From the NCBI GenBank assembly GCA_965279355.1, contig OZ257155.1, forward strand, positions 1,736,001 through 1,800,000: DNA of 64,000 bases. Direction: 5' to 3'. The translations under genes and the position numbers were made by a program. The notes below the pieces were generated by a model. It did not search any database, had not been told where the DNA came from, and was given only the letters and a program-made list of their open reading frames with translations. The stretch is from G965279355 sp965279355. Lineage in GTDB: Bacteria > Pseudomonadota > Alphaproteobacteria > CACIAM-22H2. Positions 26,667 through 35,248 of this stretch are shown one piece after another. Each line of letters begins with the position of its first letter. Position 1 is the first letter of the stretch.

Positions 26667-29600
26667 ATGTACTTCTCCAAGCTTCGTCTCGCCGGCTTCA
26701 AGTCCTTCGTCGAATCGACGGAGATGCCGATCGCGCCCGGCCTGACCGGCGTTGTCGGTCCCAACGGTTGCGGCAAGTCGAACCTCGTCGAGGCGCTGCG
26801 CTGGGTGATGGGCGAGAACCGCGCCAAGCAGATGCGCGGCGGCGAGATGGACGATGTCATCTTCGCCGGCACGACCAGCCGTCCCGCGCGCAATCTCGCG
26901 GAAGTCGCGCTGCTGATCGACAACGGCCAGCGCAAGGCGCCCGCCGCCTACAACGACCAGACCGAATTCGAAGTCGTGCGCCGCATCGAGCGCGGCCAGG
27001 GCTCCGCCTACCGCATCGCCGGCCGCGAGACACGCGCCCGCGACGTGCAGCTTCTCTTTGCCGACGCCGCCACCGGCGCGCATTCGCCGGCCCTCGTCAG
27101 CCAGGGCCGCATCGGCGCCATCATCCAGGGCAAGCCGACCGAGCGCCGCGCGCTGCTTGAAGAAGCCGCAGGCATCAGCGGCCTGCATTCGCGCCGCCAC
27201 GAAGCCGAACTCAAGCTCAAGGCTGCCGAAGCCAACCTCGCGCGCCTCGACGACGTCCTCACCACGCTCGACACGCAGCATCAGGCGCTGAAGAAGCAGG
27301 CCAAGCAGGCCGCGCGCTATCGCAACATGAGCGCGCTGATCCGCCGCGCCGAAGCGATCAGCCTGCATCTCGCCTGGACCACCGGCACCGCCAACCGCGA
27401 TGCCGCCGCAGCGCGTTTTGCCGCCGCCGAGGCCGCCGTCGCCGAAGTCGCGACCCGCGCCGCCGAAGCCGCGACCGTGCTGGCCAATGCGCAGAGCACG
27501 CTGCCGGACCTGCGCAAGGTCGAAGCGGAAGCCGCCGCGCGTCTCACGCGTCTTGGCCTCGCCCGCGAACAGCTCGATGCCGAAGAAGCCCGCGTGCAGC
27601 AGGCGCTGCAGGCGCTTGAAGCCCGTCTGCAACAGCTCACCGCCGACATCGACCGCGAGCGCGTGCAGGCCAGCGACGCCGAAGCCGCCCTCGCGCGTCT
27701 GGCGCAGGAGCAGACCGAGATCGACGCCGCCGACGCGGCGGCCGATGACGTCCGCAAGGACATCGAGGCCCAGCTCAATTCGGCCCGCGCCGATGTCGAA
27801 GCGCTCGACGCCGAACTGTCGCGCGCCACCGAAGCCGTCGCCAAGGCCGAAGCCGAGCGCGTCACCGTTGCCCGGGAGATCGGCGAACTCGCCGCCCGCG
27901 CCCAGCGTCTTGAGGAACGCCTCGCCGAAACCCGCGCCGAGCGCGAGAAGCTCGAAGCCGCCGTCAGCGATTTCGATCCGCAGGTGCAGGCCGCCGACCA
28001 GAAGGTCACCGACGGCGAAGCGGCGCTGACCACCGCACAGCAGGCCTCCACCGAACTCGAAACGCAGCTCCGTGCGGCGCAGGATCGCGAGAACGCCGCC
28101 CGCGACGCACTGCGCACCGCCGAAGCCGAACTCGCGCGCATCGACGCCGAAGCCAGCGCGCTCGCCAACGTTCTCAAGACGACCAAGAATGCCGAAGGAC
28201 AATTGCCGGTCCTCGACCAGATCTCGGTTGTGCCCGGCTATGAGAAGGCGCTGGGCACAGCACTTGGCGACGATCTCGCGGCCACGCTCAGCACCGATGC
28301 GATGATGCATTGGCGCGTTGTCGGTCCGATCGAGGCGCCGCCGCTGCTGCCGGCCGGCATCGAGCCGCTGTCGCGCTTTGTGAAGGCGCCGCCCGCTCTC
28401 GCCCGCCGTCTCTCGCAGATCGGTGTTGTCGAGACCGCGTCGGAAGGCGCAGAAGGTGCGCGCCATCTCTTGCAGGGTCAGCGTCTGGTCAGCCGCGACG
28501 GCGCGCTGTGGCGCTGGGACGGCTACACGATCCGCGCCGGTGCCGCGAGTGCCGCCGCCGCGCGCATGGAGCAGCGCAACCGCCTCGACGAGCTGAACGG
28601 CCTGCGCACTGGCGTTGCCGAAAAGACCGACGCGGCGCGCGTTGAATTCACGACGGCGCAGGATACCGCGCGTACTGCGCAGACGCAGGACCGTGAGGCC
28701 CGCGAGACCGCCCAGCGTCTGCACAAGGAACTGAGTCAGTCCCGTGACGCGCGCTCGTCGTTGGCGCGTCAGGCTGCCGCCGAGACCGCACGCCTGGCCG
28801 GCATGACCGAGCAGCTTGAGCGTCTGACCCAGGATTTCGCGGATCAGACCGCGCGGCACACCGCCGCCACCGAACGCCTCGAAGCCCTGCCGGATACGAC
28901 GGCGGCGCGCGAGAAGCTGGTGGAGGACCGCGCCGAACTCGGCCGCCGCCGCACCCGCCTCAGCGAATGCGAAAGTGCGCGCGACAACCTCGCGCGCGAG
29001 GCAACCGCGCGTGGCCGCCGCCGCAACGAGATCACCAGTGAGTCGCATGCGTGGACAGGGCGCCTCGATGCGGCCCGCCGCCAGCTCGAACTGCTTGCCG
29101 AGCGCCAGACGCAGACGACGGAAGAGCGCGACCGCCTCGCGGCCCGCCCCGGCGAAATCGCGCAGGAACGCAACGCGCTGATCGACAAGCTGAACGAAGC
29201 CGAAACGGAACGCCGCGCCGCGGCCGATCGTCTGGCCGAGGCGGAAACGCTGGTTGCCGACGCCGACCGGTCGCTGAAGGCCGTCGAAAGCGAGCACGGC
29301 GCCGCCCGCGAGGAGCGCGTCCGCTGCGAAGGCGTGGTCCAGCAGAACGAGCACGACCTTGAGGAACTCACCCACCGCATCCGCGAACGTCTCGACGTGG
29401 CACCCGAAGAGACGCTGACGCTGGCCGAGATCGATCCCGGCGACGAGCTGCCGAGTGCCGAGCAGATCAACGGCCGCCTCGAGCGCCTGATCCGCGAGCG
29501 CGACACGATGGGCCCGGTCAACCTGCGCGCCGAGCAGGAGAGCGAGGAGATCGAGCAGCAGATCACCGGCATGACGGCCGAGAAGGACGACCTTGTCGCC

Positions 29601-30206
29601 GCCATCGCCCGTCTGCGCCAGGGCATCAACAGCCTCAACCGCGAAGGCCGCGAGCGCCTGTTGGCCGCCTTCGAGACGGTGAACAAGAACTTCCAGGAAC
29701 TGTTCGTGAAGCTGTTCGGCGGCGGTCGCGCCCATCTGGCGCTGGCCCACCCGCCGGCCAAGGAATCCGCCGCGACCAATCCCGACGGCACCCCCATCGA
29801 GGCCGCCGAGACGGCGCCGCGCTATGAAGATCCGCTGGAAGCCGGCCTTGAGGTCTATGCCAGCCCGCCCGGCAAGAAGCTGCAGAACCTCTCGCTGCTG
29901 TCCGGCGGCGAGCAGGCCCTGACCGCCCTGTCCCTCCTTTTCGCGGTGTTCATCTGCAATCCGGCGCCGATCTGCGTGCTGGACGAAGTGGACGCCCCCC
30001 TCGACGACGCCAACGTCGACCGTTTCTGCACGCTCCTTGAGCACATCGCCAGCACCACCGGGACCCGCTTTATCGTGGTCACCCACCACCGCCTGACCAT
30101 GGCGAAGATGGACCGGCTGTTCGGCGTCACCATGGCCGAACGCGGAGTCTCGCAGCTTGTTTCGGTCGACCTCCGGGCGGCCGAGCGAATGCGGGCGACC
30201 GCCTAG
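26667..30206 (+). CDS. smc: Chromosome segregation ATPase SMC
   Basis: 1179 aa, the normal length. Walker A GPNGCGKS at residues 31-38, signature LSGGEQAL near 1079, Walker B VLDEVDAPLDD near 1106, hinge around residues 500-640 (VVPGYEKALGTALGDDLAA), and two long coiled-coil arms rich in Ala, Glu and Arg. Together with ScpA/ScpB (not in this window) it forms the bacterial condensin. The strong Ala/Arg codon bias gives long open frames on the other strand that are not genes. Confidence 0.98.
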   Translation: MYFSKLRLAGFKSFVESTEMPIAPGLTGVVGPNGCGKSNLVEALRWVMGENRAKQMRGGEMDDVIFAGTTSRPARNLAEVALLIDNGQRKAPAAYNDQTEFEVVRRIERGQGSAYRIAGRETRARDVQLLFADAATGAHSPALVSQGRIGAIIQGKPTERRALLEEAAGISGLHSRRHEAELKLKAAEANLARLDDVLTTLDTQHQALKKQAKQAARYRNMSALIRRAEAISLHLAWTTGTANRDAAAARFAAAEAAVAEVATRAAEAATVLANAQSTLPDLRKVEAEAAARLTRLGLAREQLDAEEARVQQALQALEARLQQLTADIDRERVQASDAEAALARLAQEQTEIDAADAAADDVRKDIEAQLNSARADVEALDAELSRATEAVAKAEAERVTVAREIGELAARAQRLEERLAETRAEREKLEAAVSDFDPQVQAADQKVTDGEAALTTAQQASTELETQLRAAQDRENAARDALRTAEAELARIDAEASALANVLKTTKNAEGQLPVLDQISVVPGYEKALGTALGDDLAATLSTDAMMHWRVVGPIEAPPLLPAGIEPLSRFVKAPPALARRLSQIGVVETASEGAEGARHLLQGQRLVSRDGALWRWDGYTIRAGAASAAAARMEQRNRLDELNGLRTGVAEKTDAARVEFTTAQDTARTAQTQDREARETAQRLHKELSQSRDARSSLARQAAAETARLAGMTEQLERLTQDFADQTARHTAATERLEALPDTTAAREKLVEDRAELGRRRTRLSECESARDNLAREATARGRRRNEITSESHAWTGRLDAARRQLELLAERQTQTTEERDRLAARPGEIAQERNALIDKLNEAETERRAAADRLAEAETLVADADRSLKAVESEHGAAREERVRCEGVVQQNEHDLEELTHRIRERLDVAPEETLTLAEIDPGDELPSAEQINGRLERLIRERDTMGPVNLRAEQESEEIEQQITGMTAEKDDLVAAIARLRQGINSLNREGRERLLAAFETVNKNFQELFVKLFGGGRAHLALAHPPAKESAATNPDGTPIEAAETAPRYEDPLEAGLEVYASPPGKKLQNLSLLSGGEQALTALSLLFAVFICNPAPICVLDEVDAPLDDANVDRFCTLLEHIASTTGTRFIVVTHHRLTMAKMDRLFGVTMAERGVSQLVSVDLRAAERMRATA

Positions 30207-30320
30207 CGTAAGCAGTGGAAATTCCTGTATTTCCGCGTCCTTGACACACTGCAGCGTGGCCCGTAACTTGCGCCCGCTTGGAGCGCCCGGGGTCTGAGTT
30301 TTCTCAATGTTTTCGGGTGC

Positions 30321-30659
30321 ATGCGCATGGGCGACGACCGTTCCCAACCTTCAAGGGACGATACGGACGGCGACCGGAAACGGCTCGACGATCTCGATGC
30401 CCGTTTGCGCGAGGCCCGCAAGGGTCCCGAGCAGCCCGCAAGGGTCTCGAATCACCGCGACGTGGGCGTTGCCTATCGCGTTATGATCGAGATGATCGTG
30501 GGTCCGGCGGTGGGGGCGTTTATCGGCTGGTGGCTCGACACCTGGCTGGGAACAACCCCGATCCTGCTGGTGGTGCTGGTCCTTCTGGGCTTCGCCGCGG
30601 CGGGACTGAATGCATACCGCGCCATCCAGGCCTATACGGCCGGCGCGGGACGGCAGTGA
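30321..30659 (+). CDS. atpI: ATP synthase assembly protein AtpI
   Basis: 112 aa: a charged N-terminus (DDRSQPSRDDTDGDRKRLDDL), then YRVMIEMIVGPAVGAFIGWWLD and LLVVLVLLGFAAAGLNAYR, two membrane helices with the AtpI/AtpZ pattern. It heads the Fo operon and helps c-ring assembly and possibly Mg2+/Ca2+ supply. A second ATG at 30327 is a possible start. Confidence 0.9.
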   Translation: MRMGDDRSQPSRDDTDGDRKRLDDLDARLREARKGPEQPARVSNHRDVGVAYRVMIEMIVGPAVGAFIGWWLDTWLGTTPILLVVLVLLGFAAAGLNAYRAIQAYTAGAGRQ

Positions 30660-30699
30660 TAAAGACGGTTTGGTGACGGGTTAAAGGACTGGAAGACTA

Positions 30700-31437
30700 G
30701 TGGCCGAAAATCATAGCCCTCTGGAGCAGTTCGTCATCAAGCGCCTCGTGCCGGCCGATTTCGGCGGCGTCGACGCCTCCTTCACCAACTCCGCGACCTG
30801 GATGGTCATCGCCATGCTGGCGGTGATGCTCCTGATGACGCTGGCGATGCAGAAGCGGGCCCTGGTCCCCGGCCGCTGGCAGTCGATCGCCGAGCTGTCC
30901 TACGAATTCATTGCCAACATGGTGCGCGAGAACGCGGGCGAAGCCGGGAAGCGCTACTTCCCGTTCATCTTCACGCTGTTCATGTTCATCCTCGCCTGCA
31001 ACCTGTTCGGCATGATCCCCTATTCCTTCACACCGACCAGCCACATCATCGTCACCTTCGCGCTGGCCTTCGTGGTGTTCCTCGGCGTGACGATCATCGG
31101 CTTCGCGCGTCACGGCCTGCACTTCTTCTCGTTCTTCGTCCCGTCGGGCGTGCCGGCGGCGCTGCTGCCGCTGCTGGTGGTGATCGAAGTCATCTCCTAC
31201 CTGATCCGTCCGGTCAGCCTCTCGGTTCGTCTCTTCGCCAACATGCTGGCGGGCCACACGATGCTGAAGGTGTTCGCCGGCTTCGTGATCGCGCTGGGCG
31301 TGCTGGGCGGCTGGGCGCCGCTGGCCTTCGTCGTCGCGCTGACCGGCCTCGAAATCCTGATCGCGTTCCTGCAGGCCTATGTGTTCGCGATCCTGACCTG
31401 CCTCTATCTCAACGACGCGCTGCACCTGCATCACTAA
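30700..31437 (+). CDS. atpB: ATP synthase Fo subunit a
   Basis: 245 aa starting with GTG at 30700. Five to six helices; the essential Arg is in SVRLFANMLAGHTMLK, and LEILIAFLQAYVFAILTCLYLNDA is the conserved last helix. It forms the proton half-channels against the c-ring. It lies 40 bases after atpI. Confidence 0.98.
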   Translation: MAENHSPLEQFVIKRLVPADFGGVDASFTNSATWMVIAMLAVMLLMTLAMQKRALVPGRWQSIAELSYEFIANMVRENAGEAGKRYFPFIFTLFMFILACNLFGMIPYSFTPTSHIIVTFALAFVVFLGVTIIGFARHGLHFFSFFVPSGVPAALLPLLVVIEVISYLIRPVSLSVRLFANMLAGHTMLKVFAGFVIALGVLGGWAPLAFVVALTGLEILIAFLQAYVFAILTCLYLNDALHLHH

Positions 31438-31496
31438 GCGCGCCGCACCTGTTTTTGCCTCTTACCTGAACTCTCTCCACGAAAGGAATTAAGACC

Positions 31497-31724
31497 ATGG
31501 ATCCAGCAGCAGCCAAGCTCATCGGTGCAGGCCTCGCCACCATCGCTCTCGCCGGCGTCGGCGTCGGCATCGGCAACATCTTCGGCAGCTTCGTCGCGGG
31601 CGCCCTGCGCAACCCGGCCGCCGCTCCCAAGGTGTTCGGCAACGTGCTTCTCGGCTTCGCGCTGACCGAAGCGATCGCGCTCTTCGCGCTCGTTATCGCG
31701 ATGCTCATCCTGTTCGTGTTCTGA
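31497..31724 (+). CDS. atpE: ATP synthase Fo subunit c
   Basis: 75 aa hairpin of two helices: AAKLIGAGLATIALAGVGVG, polar loop RNPAAAPK, and a second helix with the proton-carrying Glu58 in ALTEAIALFAL. The lack of the sodium-type Gln/Ser ligands points to proton coupling. A GAAAGGAATT ribosome site precedes the ATG. Confidence 0.98.
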   Translation: MDPAAAKLIGAGLATIALAGVGVGIGNIFGSFVAGALRNPAAAPKVFGNVLLGFALTEAIALFALVIAMLILFVF

Positions 31725-31741
31725 AGCACGGGGCAGGAAAC

Positions 31742-32338
31742 ATGATCGGGCGGCCAATGTTTGCACGGCTTCTGGCAGGAACCAGCCTCGTTTGCGGGGC
31801 CTGGGCGCTTGCCGCCGCGCCGGCATTTGCCGCCGAGAGCGGCGGCATGCCACAGCTGAACTTCCACGACTTTGCGCCGCAGGTCGTTTGGCTGGTCATC
31901 ACATTCGGTCTTCTCTACATCGTGATGACCAAGGTGGCCCTGCCCGTGACCGGTCAGGTGCTGGAGATGCGGGCCAACCGCATCAAGAGCGATCTCGACC
32001 GGGCAACCGCGCTCAAGGCTGAAAGCGACAAGGTCATCGCCACCTATGAAAAGGCGCTGACCGACGCTCGCAATCAGGCCGCCACGGTCTCCCGTGAAAC
32101 GGCTAACGCCCTTGCCGCACAGGCGGCCGAGCGGCAGTCCAAGGTCGGTTCGGCGCTTGCCGAGCGGATCAAGGCGGCCGAAACGGCAGTCGCCGAAGCC
32201 AAGGGCAAGGCGATGAACGAAATCCGCACCGTCGCGGCCGATATCGCCGCGGATGCGACAAAACGGCTGGTCGGCATGCAGGTTTCTGCCGCCGATGCGA
32301 GCCAGGCCGTGACCGCTACGCTGAAGGATCGCGGCTGA
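31742..32338 (+). CDS. atpF': ATP synthase Fo subunit b'
   Basis: 198 aa. A leading hydrophobic stretch (LLAGTSLVCGAWALAAAPAFA) looks like a signal peptide, as in other alphaproteobacterial b' proteins; then the membrane helix VVWLVITFGLLYIVM and a long charged coiled coil (EKALTDARNQAATVSRETA). It forms the stator stalk with subunit b. Its stop overlaps the atpF start (TGATG). Confidence 0.95.
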   Translation: MIGRPMFARLLAGTSLVCGAWALAAAPAFAAESGGMPQLNFHDFAPQVVWLVITFGLLYIVMTKVALPVTGQVLEMRANRIKSDLDRATALKAESDKVIATYEKALTDARNQAATVSRETANALAAQAAERQSKVGSALAERIKAAETAVAEAKGKAMNEIRTVAADIAADATKRLVGMQVSAADASQAVTATLKDRG

Positions 32339-32820
32339 TGTTGAGCACACCTGAATTCTGGGTTGCCGTTGCCTTCGTCATCTTTGTGGCGCTGGTGTGG
32401 AAGCCGGGCTCGAAGATGGTGACCTCGATGCTCGACGACCGGGCGGACAAGATCCGCAGCGACCTCGATCGCGCGGCGAAGCTGCGGCAGGAAGCCGAAG
32501 GGCTGCTGGCCGAATACCAGAAGAAGCAGCGCGACGCGCTGAAGGAAGCCGAAGCGATCATCGCGCACGCCAAGGAAGAGGCGAACTCCCTGTCCCGGCA
32601 ACATGCCGCCGATCTGGAAGCGTCCCTGAAGCGTCGCGAGCAGCTGGCCCTCCAGCGCATCGCCCAGGCCGAGGCCCAGGCCACCGCCGAAGTCCGCGCC
32701 GCCGCCGTCGATATCGCGATTGCCGCCACCGGCAAGCTGCTGGCCGAGAAACTCGACGCCAGCCAGCAGGACGCGCTGATCGACAGCGCGATCAAGGACC
32801 TGCAGGGCCGGCTAAATTAA
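32338..32820 (+). CDS. atpF: ATP synthase Fo subunit b
   Basis: 160 aa: N-terminal helix FWVAVAFVIFVALVWKPG followed by a coiled-coil stalk (DDRADKIRSDLDRAAKLRQEAEGL). It is the last gene of the Fo operon; F1 genes are not in this window, the usual alphaproteobacterial split. It is followed by palindromic element copy 2. Confidence 0.97.
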   Translation: MLSTPEFWVAVAFVIFVALVWKPGSKMVTSMLDDRADKIRSDLDRAAKLRQEAEGLLAEYQKKQRDALKEAEAIIAHAKEEANSLSRQHAADLEASLKRREQLALQRIAQAEAQATAEVRAAAVDIAIAATGKLLAEKLDASQQDALIDSAIKDLQGRLN

Positions 32821-32830
32821 GGCTCAGCGC

Positions 32831-32848
32831 GTCCCGATCGGTCGGGAC
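32831..32848. repeat. Short palindrome next to element copy 2
   Basis: GTCCCGATCGGTCGGGAC, a 7-bp stem with a 4-base loop. A near-identical sequence stands at the same distance before copy 3 (about 35072-35089), so it belongs to the duplicated block. There is no T run, so a terminator is not argued. Confidence 0.7.
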
Positions 32849-32860
32849 TAATCCCTGATC

Positions 32861-32982
32861 GTCATCCTAGCGAAAGCTGGGACCCAGATAACCCGATGAT
32901 TGGGTTCTGTGCGCTCGGGCGTCTCCCGGCATCCCTCGTAGAGCGAGTGGGATTTCTGGGTCCCAGCTTTCGCTGGGATGAC
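32861..32982 (+). repeat. Palindromic interspersed element, copy 2
   Basis: 122 bp with the same inverted termini as copy 1 (one mismatch, CCTAG for CCCAG) and the same middle landmarks: AACCCGAT, GTCTCCC and GGGATTTCTGGG. It separates atpF from the kinase remnant and amidohydrolase. Confidence 0.95.
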
Positions 32983-32983
32983 A

Positions 32984-33049
32984 GAAATTAAATAGTGACC
33001 TCTGATAGGAAAAGCGGATCGTCACCTGTGTTCCCTTGCCGGGCGCGCT
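32984..33049 (-). pseudogene. Remnant of a histidine kinase C-terminus
   Basis: On the minus strand, directly after the amidohydrolase gene, the frame reads SAPGKGTQVTIRFSYQRSL. This matches residues 682-700 of the Amt-histidine kinase fusion in this window (SAPGKGTHVTIRFPYERTL) at 15 of 19 positions; the DNA matches at about 33 of 41 bases. There is no start, no upstream kinase sequence and no own stop at the right place, so it is the leftover 3' end of a lost kinase gene. It abuts element copy 2 just as the intact gene abuts copy 3. Confidence 0.8.
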
Positions 33050-33993
33050 CAGGCGACGCCCAGTTGCCGTAGCGCGTTGCCTCGGGCAATCGCCTCACAC
33101 TCGCTATCGTTAAGCCCTGCCGCGCGCATCGTCTTCTCCAGAAGTTCGCGGAATGGACCGCCATTCACCGGCCAGTCGCTCCCGGCGATGACATTCGACG
33201 CGCCCAGCAGATCCACAGATGCCCTGAGGATCGTCGGATGGCAGCAGGTCGTATCGATGAAGACGTGCTTGCGCAGCAGATCGAGCGGCCCGCCTTGAAC
33301 CCGGCTTTGGTTCCCAAGTCCGACCAGCAATGCCAGGCCACCGATTGCCATTGCGGTGACGACGACGCGCAGCCCCGGCAACTCCTGGAACACGCCACCC
33401 TCGACCAGGGCAATCAGCGCCGCGCCGTTGACAGTGCCACGTGCGAACAGGGTGCCGACGACCCCGTAAGGGGTCATCTGGCGTGTTTGCGGCTCCGCGG
33501 CGATCGGATGGATGAGAACCGGGACGCCGAGCTTGGCGGCAACCTCCAGCGTCGGCCGCGCCTGCGGGGCATCGATGAGAAGTTCGCCCCGTCCGCAATC
33601 GACGATCAGGCCGCGAAGTTTCAGCGCGCGAATCGCCCTCTCCGCCTCGCGCGCGGAGCGGTCTCCGTCATAGGGATCGACGGAGGCCAGGCCATAAAGA
33701 CGCCCATGACGCCGGGCGACGAGTTCCGCCAGATGGTCGTTCATGGCGACGATCGTGTCGTGCGCGATCGAACCGTCCGGCTCGGCAATGAGCTGAGCCG
33801 GAATGTTCACCACACGGGCACCGATCTCCCGGTTCTCGATGTCCTTCAACAGAAGCTGCTCATCGGCCAGCTTTTTCGCCATCGCTTCCCATCTGGCGCG
33901 CTGATTCGCAGGAGCCGCCCGTAGCGCCGTCAGCTCAAACCGGGCCGGTACGTGGTGATTGTGAAAGTCGATCAGATTCGATGCCTGGTACAT
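33049..33993 (-). CDS. Amidohydrolase-family (ACMSD-like) metal hydrolase
   Basis: 314 aa from the ATG at 33993, with GAGGA upstream; an in-frame start 12 codons earlier lacks a site. Metal ligands H11 and H13 in DFHNHHVPARF, a further His in VPVLIHPIAAEP, and the terminal Asp in AGSDWPVNGGPF fit the amidohydrolase_2 group (ACMSD, resorcylate decarboxylase and related decarboxylases or hydrolases). The substrate is unknown. It lies between element copies 2 and 3 together with the rhodanese-ChrB gene. Confidence 0.85.
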   Translation of the reverse strand: MYQASNLIDFHNHHVPARFELTALRAAPANQRARWEAMAKKLADEQLLLKDIENREIGARVVNIPAQLIAEPDGSIAHDTIVAMNDHLAELVARRHGRLYGLASVDPYDGDRSAREAERAIRALKLRGLIVDCGRGELLIDAPQARPTLEVAAKLGVPVLIHPIAAEPQTRQMTPYGVVGTLFARGTVNGAALIALVEGGVFQELPGLRVVVTAMAIGGLALLVGLGNQSRVQGGPLDLLRKHVFIDTTCCHPTILRASVDLLGASNVIAGSDWPVNGGPFRELLEKTMRAAGLNDSECEAIARGNALRQLGVA

Positions 33994-34083
33994 GTGTTCC
34001 TCTGTATTGGATGGTCGCATTTGCGTCACGGCACGATGCCGGTCAGATAGAGCGCGATTCCTGCCGCTGATGTCGCCGCCAGT

Positions 34084-34887
34084 TCACGCCATCGCGGGAG
34101 GCCAGCGATGCGTTTCGGCCTGGCAGGCTCGGCACCACGCATAGAGCGCGTCGTAGACATGCATGCCGTGTTCGAGCATCACGTGGTCGTCGGCATGGAT
34201 GGCAGACAGGCCGAGGGAGATCGCAAACAGGCCAGCCGATTGCGGCGTCATGTCGAGGCGCGACGTATCCGCTCCCCGGACGATCAGGGCCAGTTGTTCC
34301 AGCGCCGGGTCGGCAATGTCATAGAGGCGCAGAAACGCATCGAAGCTGCACCGGTCGCCGACATGCGAGAACGCGACATCTGGAATGTCGTAAGGCGTTC
34401 CTCCGATCCGTTCCGCCGTGCTCGTCACGTCCCTGGAGGGTACGTAGACAAAGGTCGCGTCTGGATCGATGAAGCGCCGGATCAGCCAGGGGCAGGCGAT
34501 CCGGTCGATCTTGGGACGCTCGCGTGTCACCCATTTTGGGGAAACCTGGTTGCGATACTGGCGGGTTGGAAACCCGCCTTCCAGCCAGGCGGTTATCCCG
34601 CCTTCGAGATACAAGGCATCAATGCCCTCCGCGCGCAGCTCCGCCGCCGCGTTCTGGCTGACTTCATGGCCGTGAACGCAATAGACGACGACGGGCCGCG
34701 ATTGCCGAAGGTTGCGTGCCCAATCTTTCTCAGTCTCCGGATTGCGGCGGAGCGCCCCGAGAAGGAGACGCGGCAGCTTCTCGAAGGCCGGCGCGCGCCG
34801 CACGTCGACAACGATCGGCGCAGCTTCGCTGCCGATCGATCGGTAAAGTGTCTGAGGAGTAAGGGCGTCGGGTCCAGATCCATCCAT
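34084..34887 (-). CDS. Rhodanese-ChrB fusion (chromate-resistance-like) protein
   Basis: 267 aa. Residues ~10-110 are a rhodanese domain with the active-site Cys70 in VVVYCVHGHEVSQNAA. Residues ~118-267 are the ChrB C-terminal domain: RPKIDRIACPWLIRRFIDPDATFVYV, with a Cys and many His (DDHVMLEHGMHVYDAL). Such proteins are usually called chromate resistance or sulfurtransferase/chromate resistance proteins and often accompany the ChrA efflux pump. No chrA is seen here. A role in sensing or handling oxyanions is possible but unproven. Confidence 0.87.
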   Translation of the reverse strand: MDGSGPDALTPQTLYRSIGSEAAPIVVDVRRAPAFEKLPRLLLGALRRNPETEKDWARNLRQSRPVVVYCVHGHEVSQNAAAELRAEGIDALYLEGGITAWLEGGFPTRQYRNQVSPKWVTRERPKIDRIACPWLIRRFIDPDATFVYVPSRDVTSTAERIGGTPYDIPDVAFSHVGDRCSFDAFLRLYDIADPALEQLALIVRGADTSRLDMTPQSAGLFAISLGLSAIHADDHVMLEHGMHVYDALYAWCRACQAETHRWPPAMA

Positions 34888-35248
34888 ATGCGCACACCTC
34901 GCCTGGCGAGTTTGCGCAGAACTTGGACGGAGGCCGTCTTAGGGATGCCGGGAGTCTGCATGTCCCGACCGGCGGATAATTTCACCGACCGGGGACTGTT
35001 GCAAGATGGAAGTTTTCACCCTGAACCAAGGCGATCGGGGACCTGGAGCCGGCTGGACTAAGTTCAGCGCCGCCCCGATTGGTCGGGACCAATCCCTGAT
35101 CGTCATCCCAGCGAAAGCTGGGACCCAGATAACCCGATGGTTGGGTTCTGTGCGCTGGGACGTCTCCCAACATCTCTTGTAGTGCAGGGCTGGATTTCTG
35201 GGCCCCAGCTTTCGCTGGGGTGACATTAGTGGGTGTGTTACGGCTGCT
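34888..35248. other. Gene-free stretch with element copy 3
   Basis: 361 bases between the rhodanese-ChrB start and the end of the Amt-kinase gene. The right third is element copy 3 and its short palindrome. The rest (34888-35060) should hold the promoter of the rhodanese-ChrB gene; two CCGACCGG words flank an AT-rich GATAATTT patch, but no promoter can be named with confidence. Confidence 0.6.
35102..35224 (+). repeat. Palindromic interspersed element, copy 3
   Basis: 123 bp, same orientation and closest in sequence to copy 2, with which it also shares about 38 flanking bases on the left (TCAGCGC...AATCCCTGAT). The right terminus has two changes (GGGCCCCAG, GGGGTGAC) that weaken the palindrome. 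Confidence 0.95.

Noticed and set aside
30216..30233. GGAAAT/ATTTCC hairpin after smc
   Set aside because: A weak AT-rich stem with no T run; not enough for a terminator call.
26571..30347. A 1258-codon open frame antisense to smc
   Set aside because: It is a product of GC-rich codon use in the coiled-coil arms of smc (few stops on the opposite strand); the translation is low-complexity Gly/Leu/Arg-rich with no domain, while smc is intact and conserved.
34024..34120. A coding-like tail (RWRELAATSAAGIALYLTGIVP, shortened here in meaning to a hydrophobic end) after the rhodanese-ChrB gene
   Set aside because: It reads open only briefly, overlaps the real gene in another frame and has no match I can name; a chrA remnant was considered but cannot be supported.
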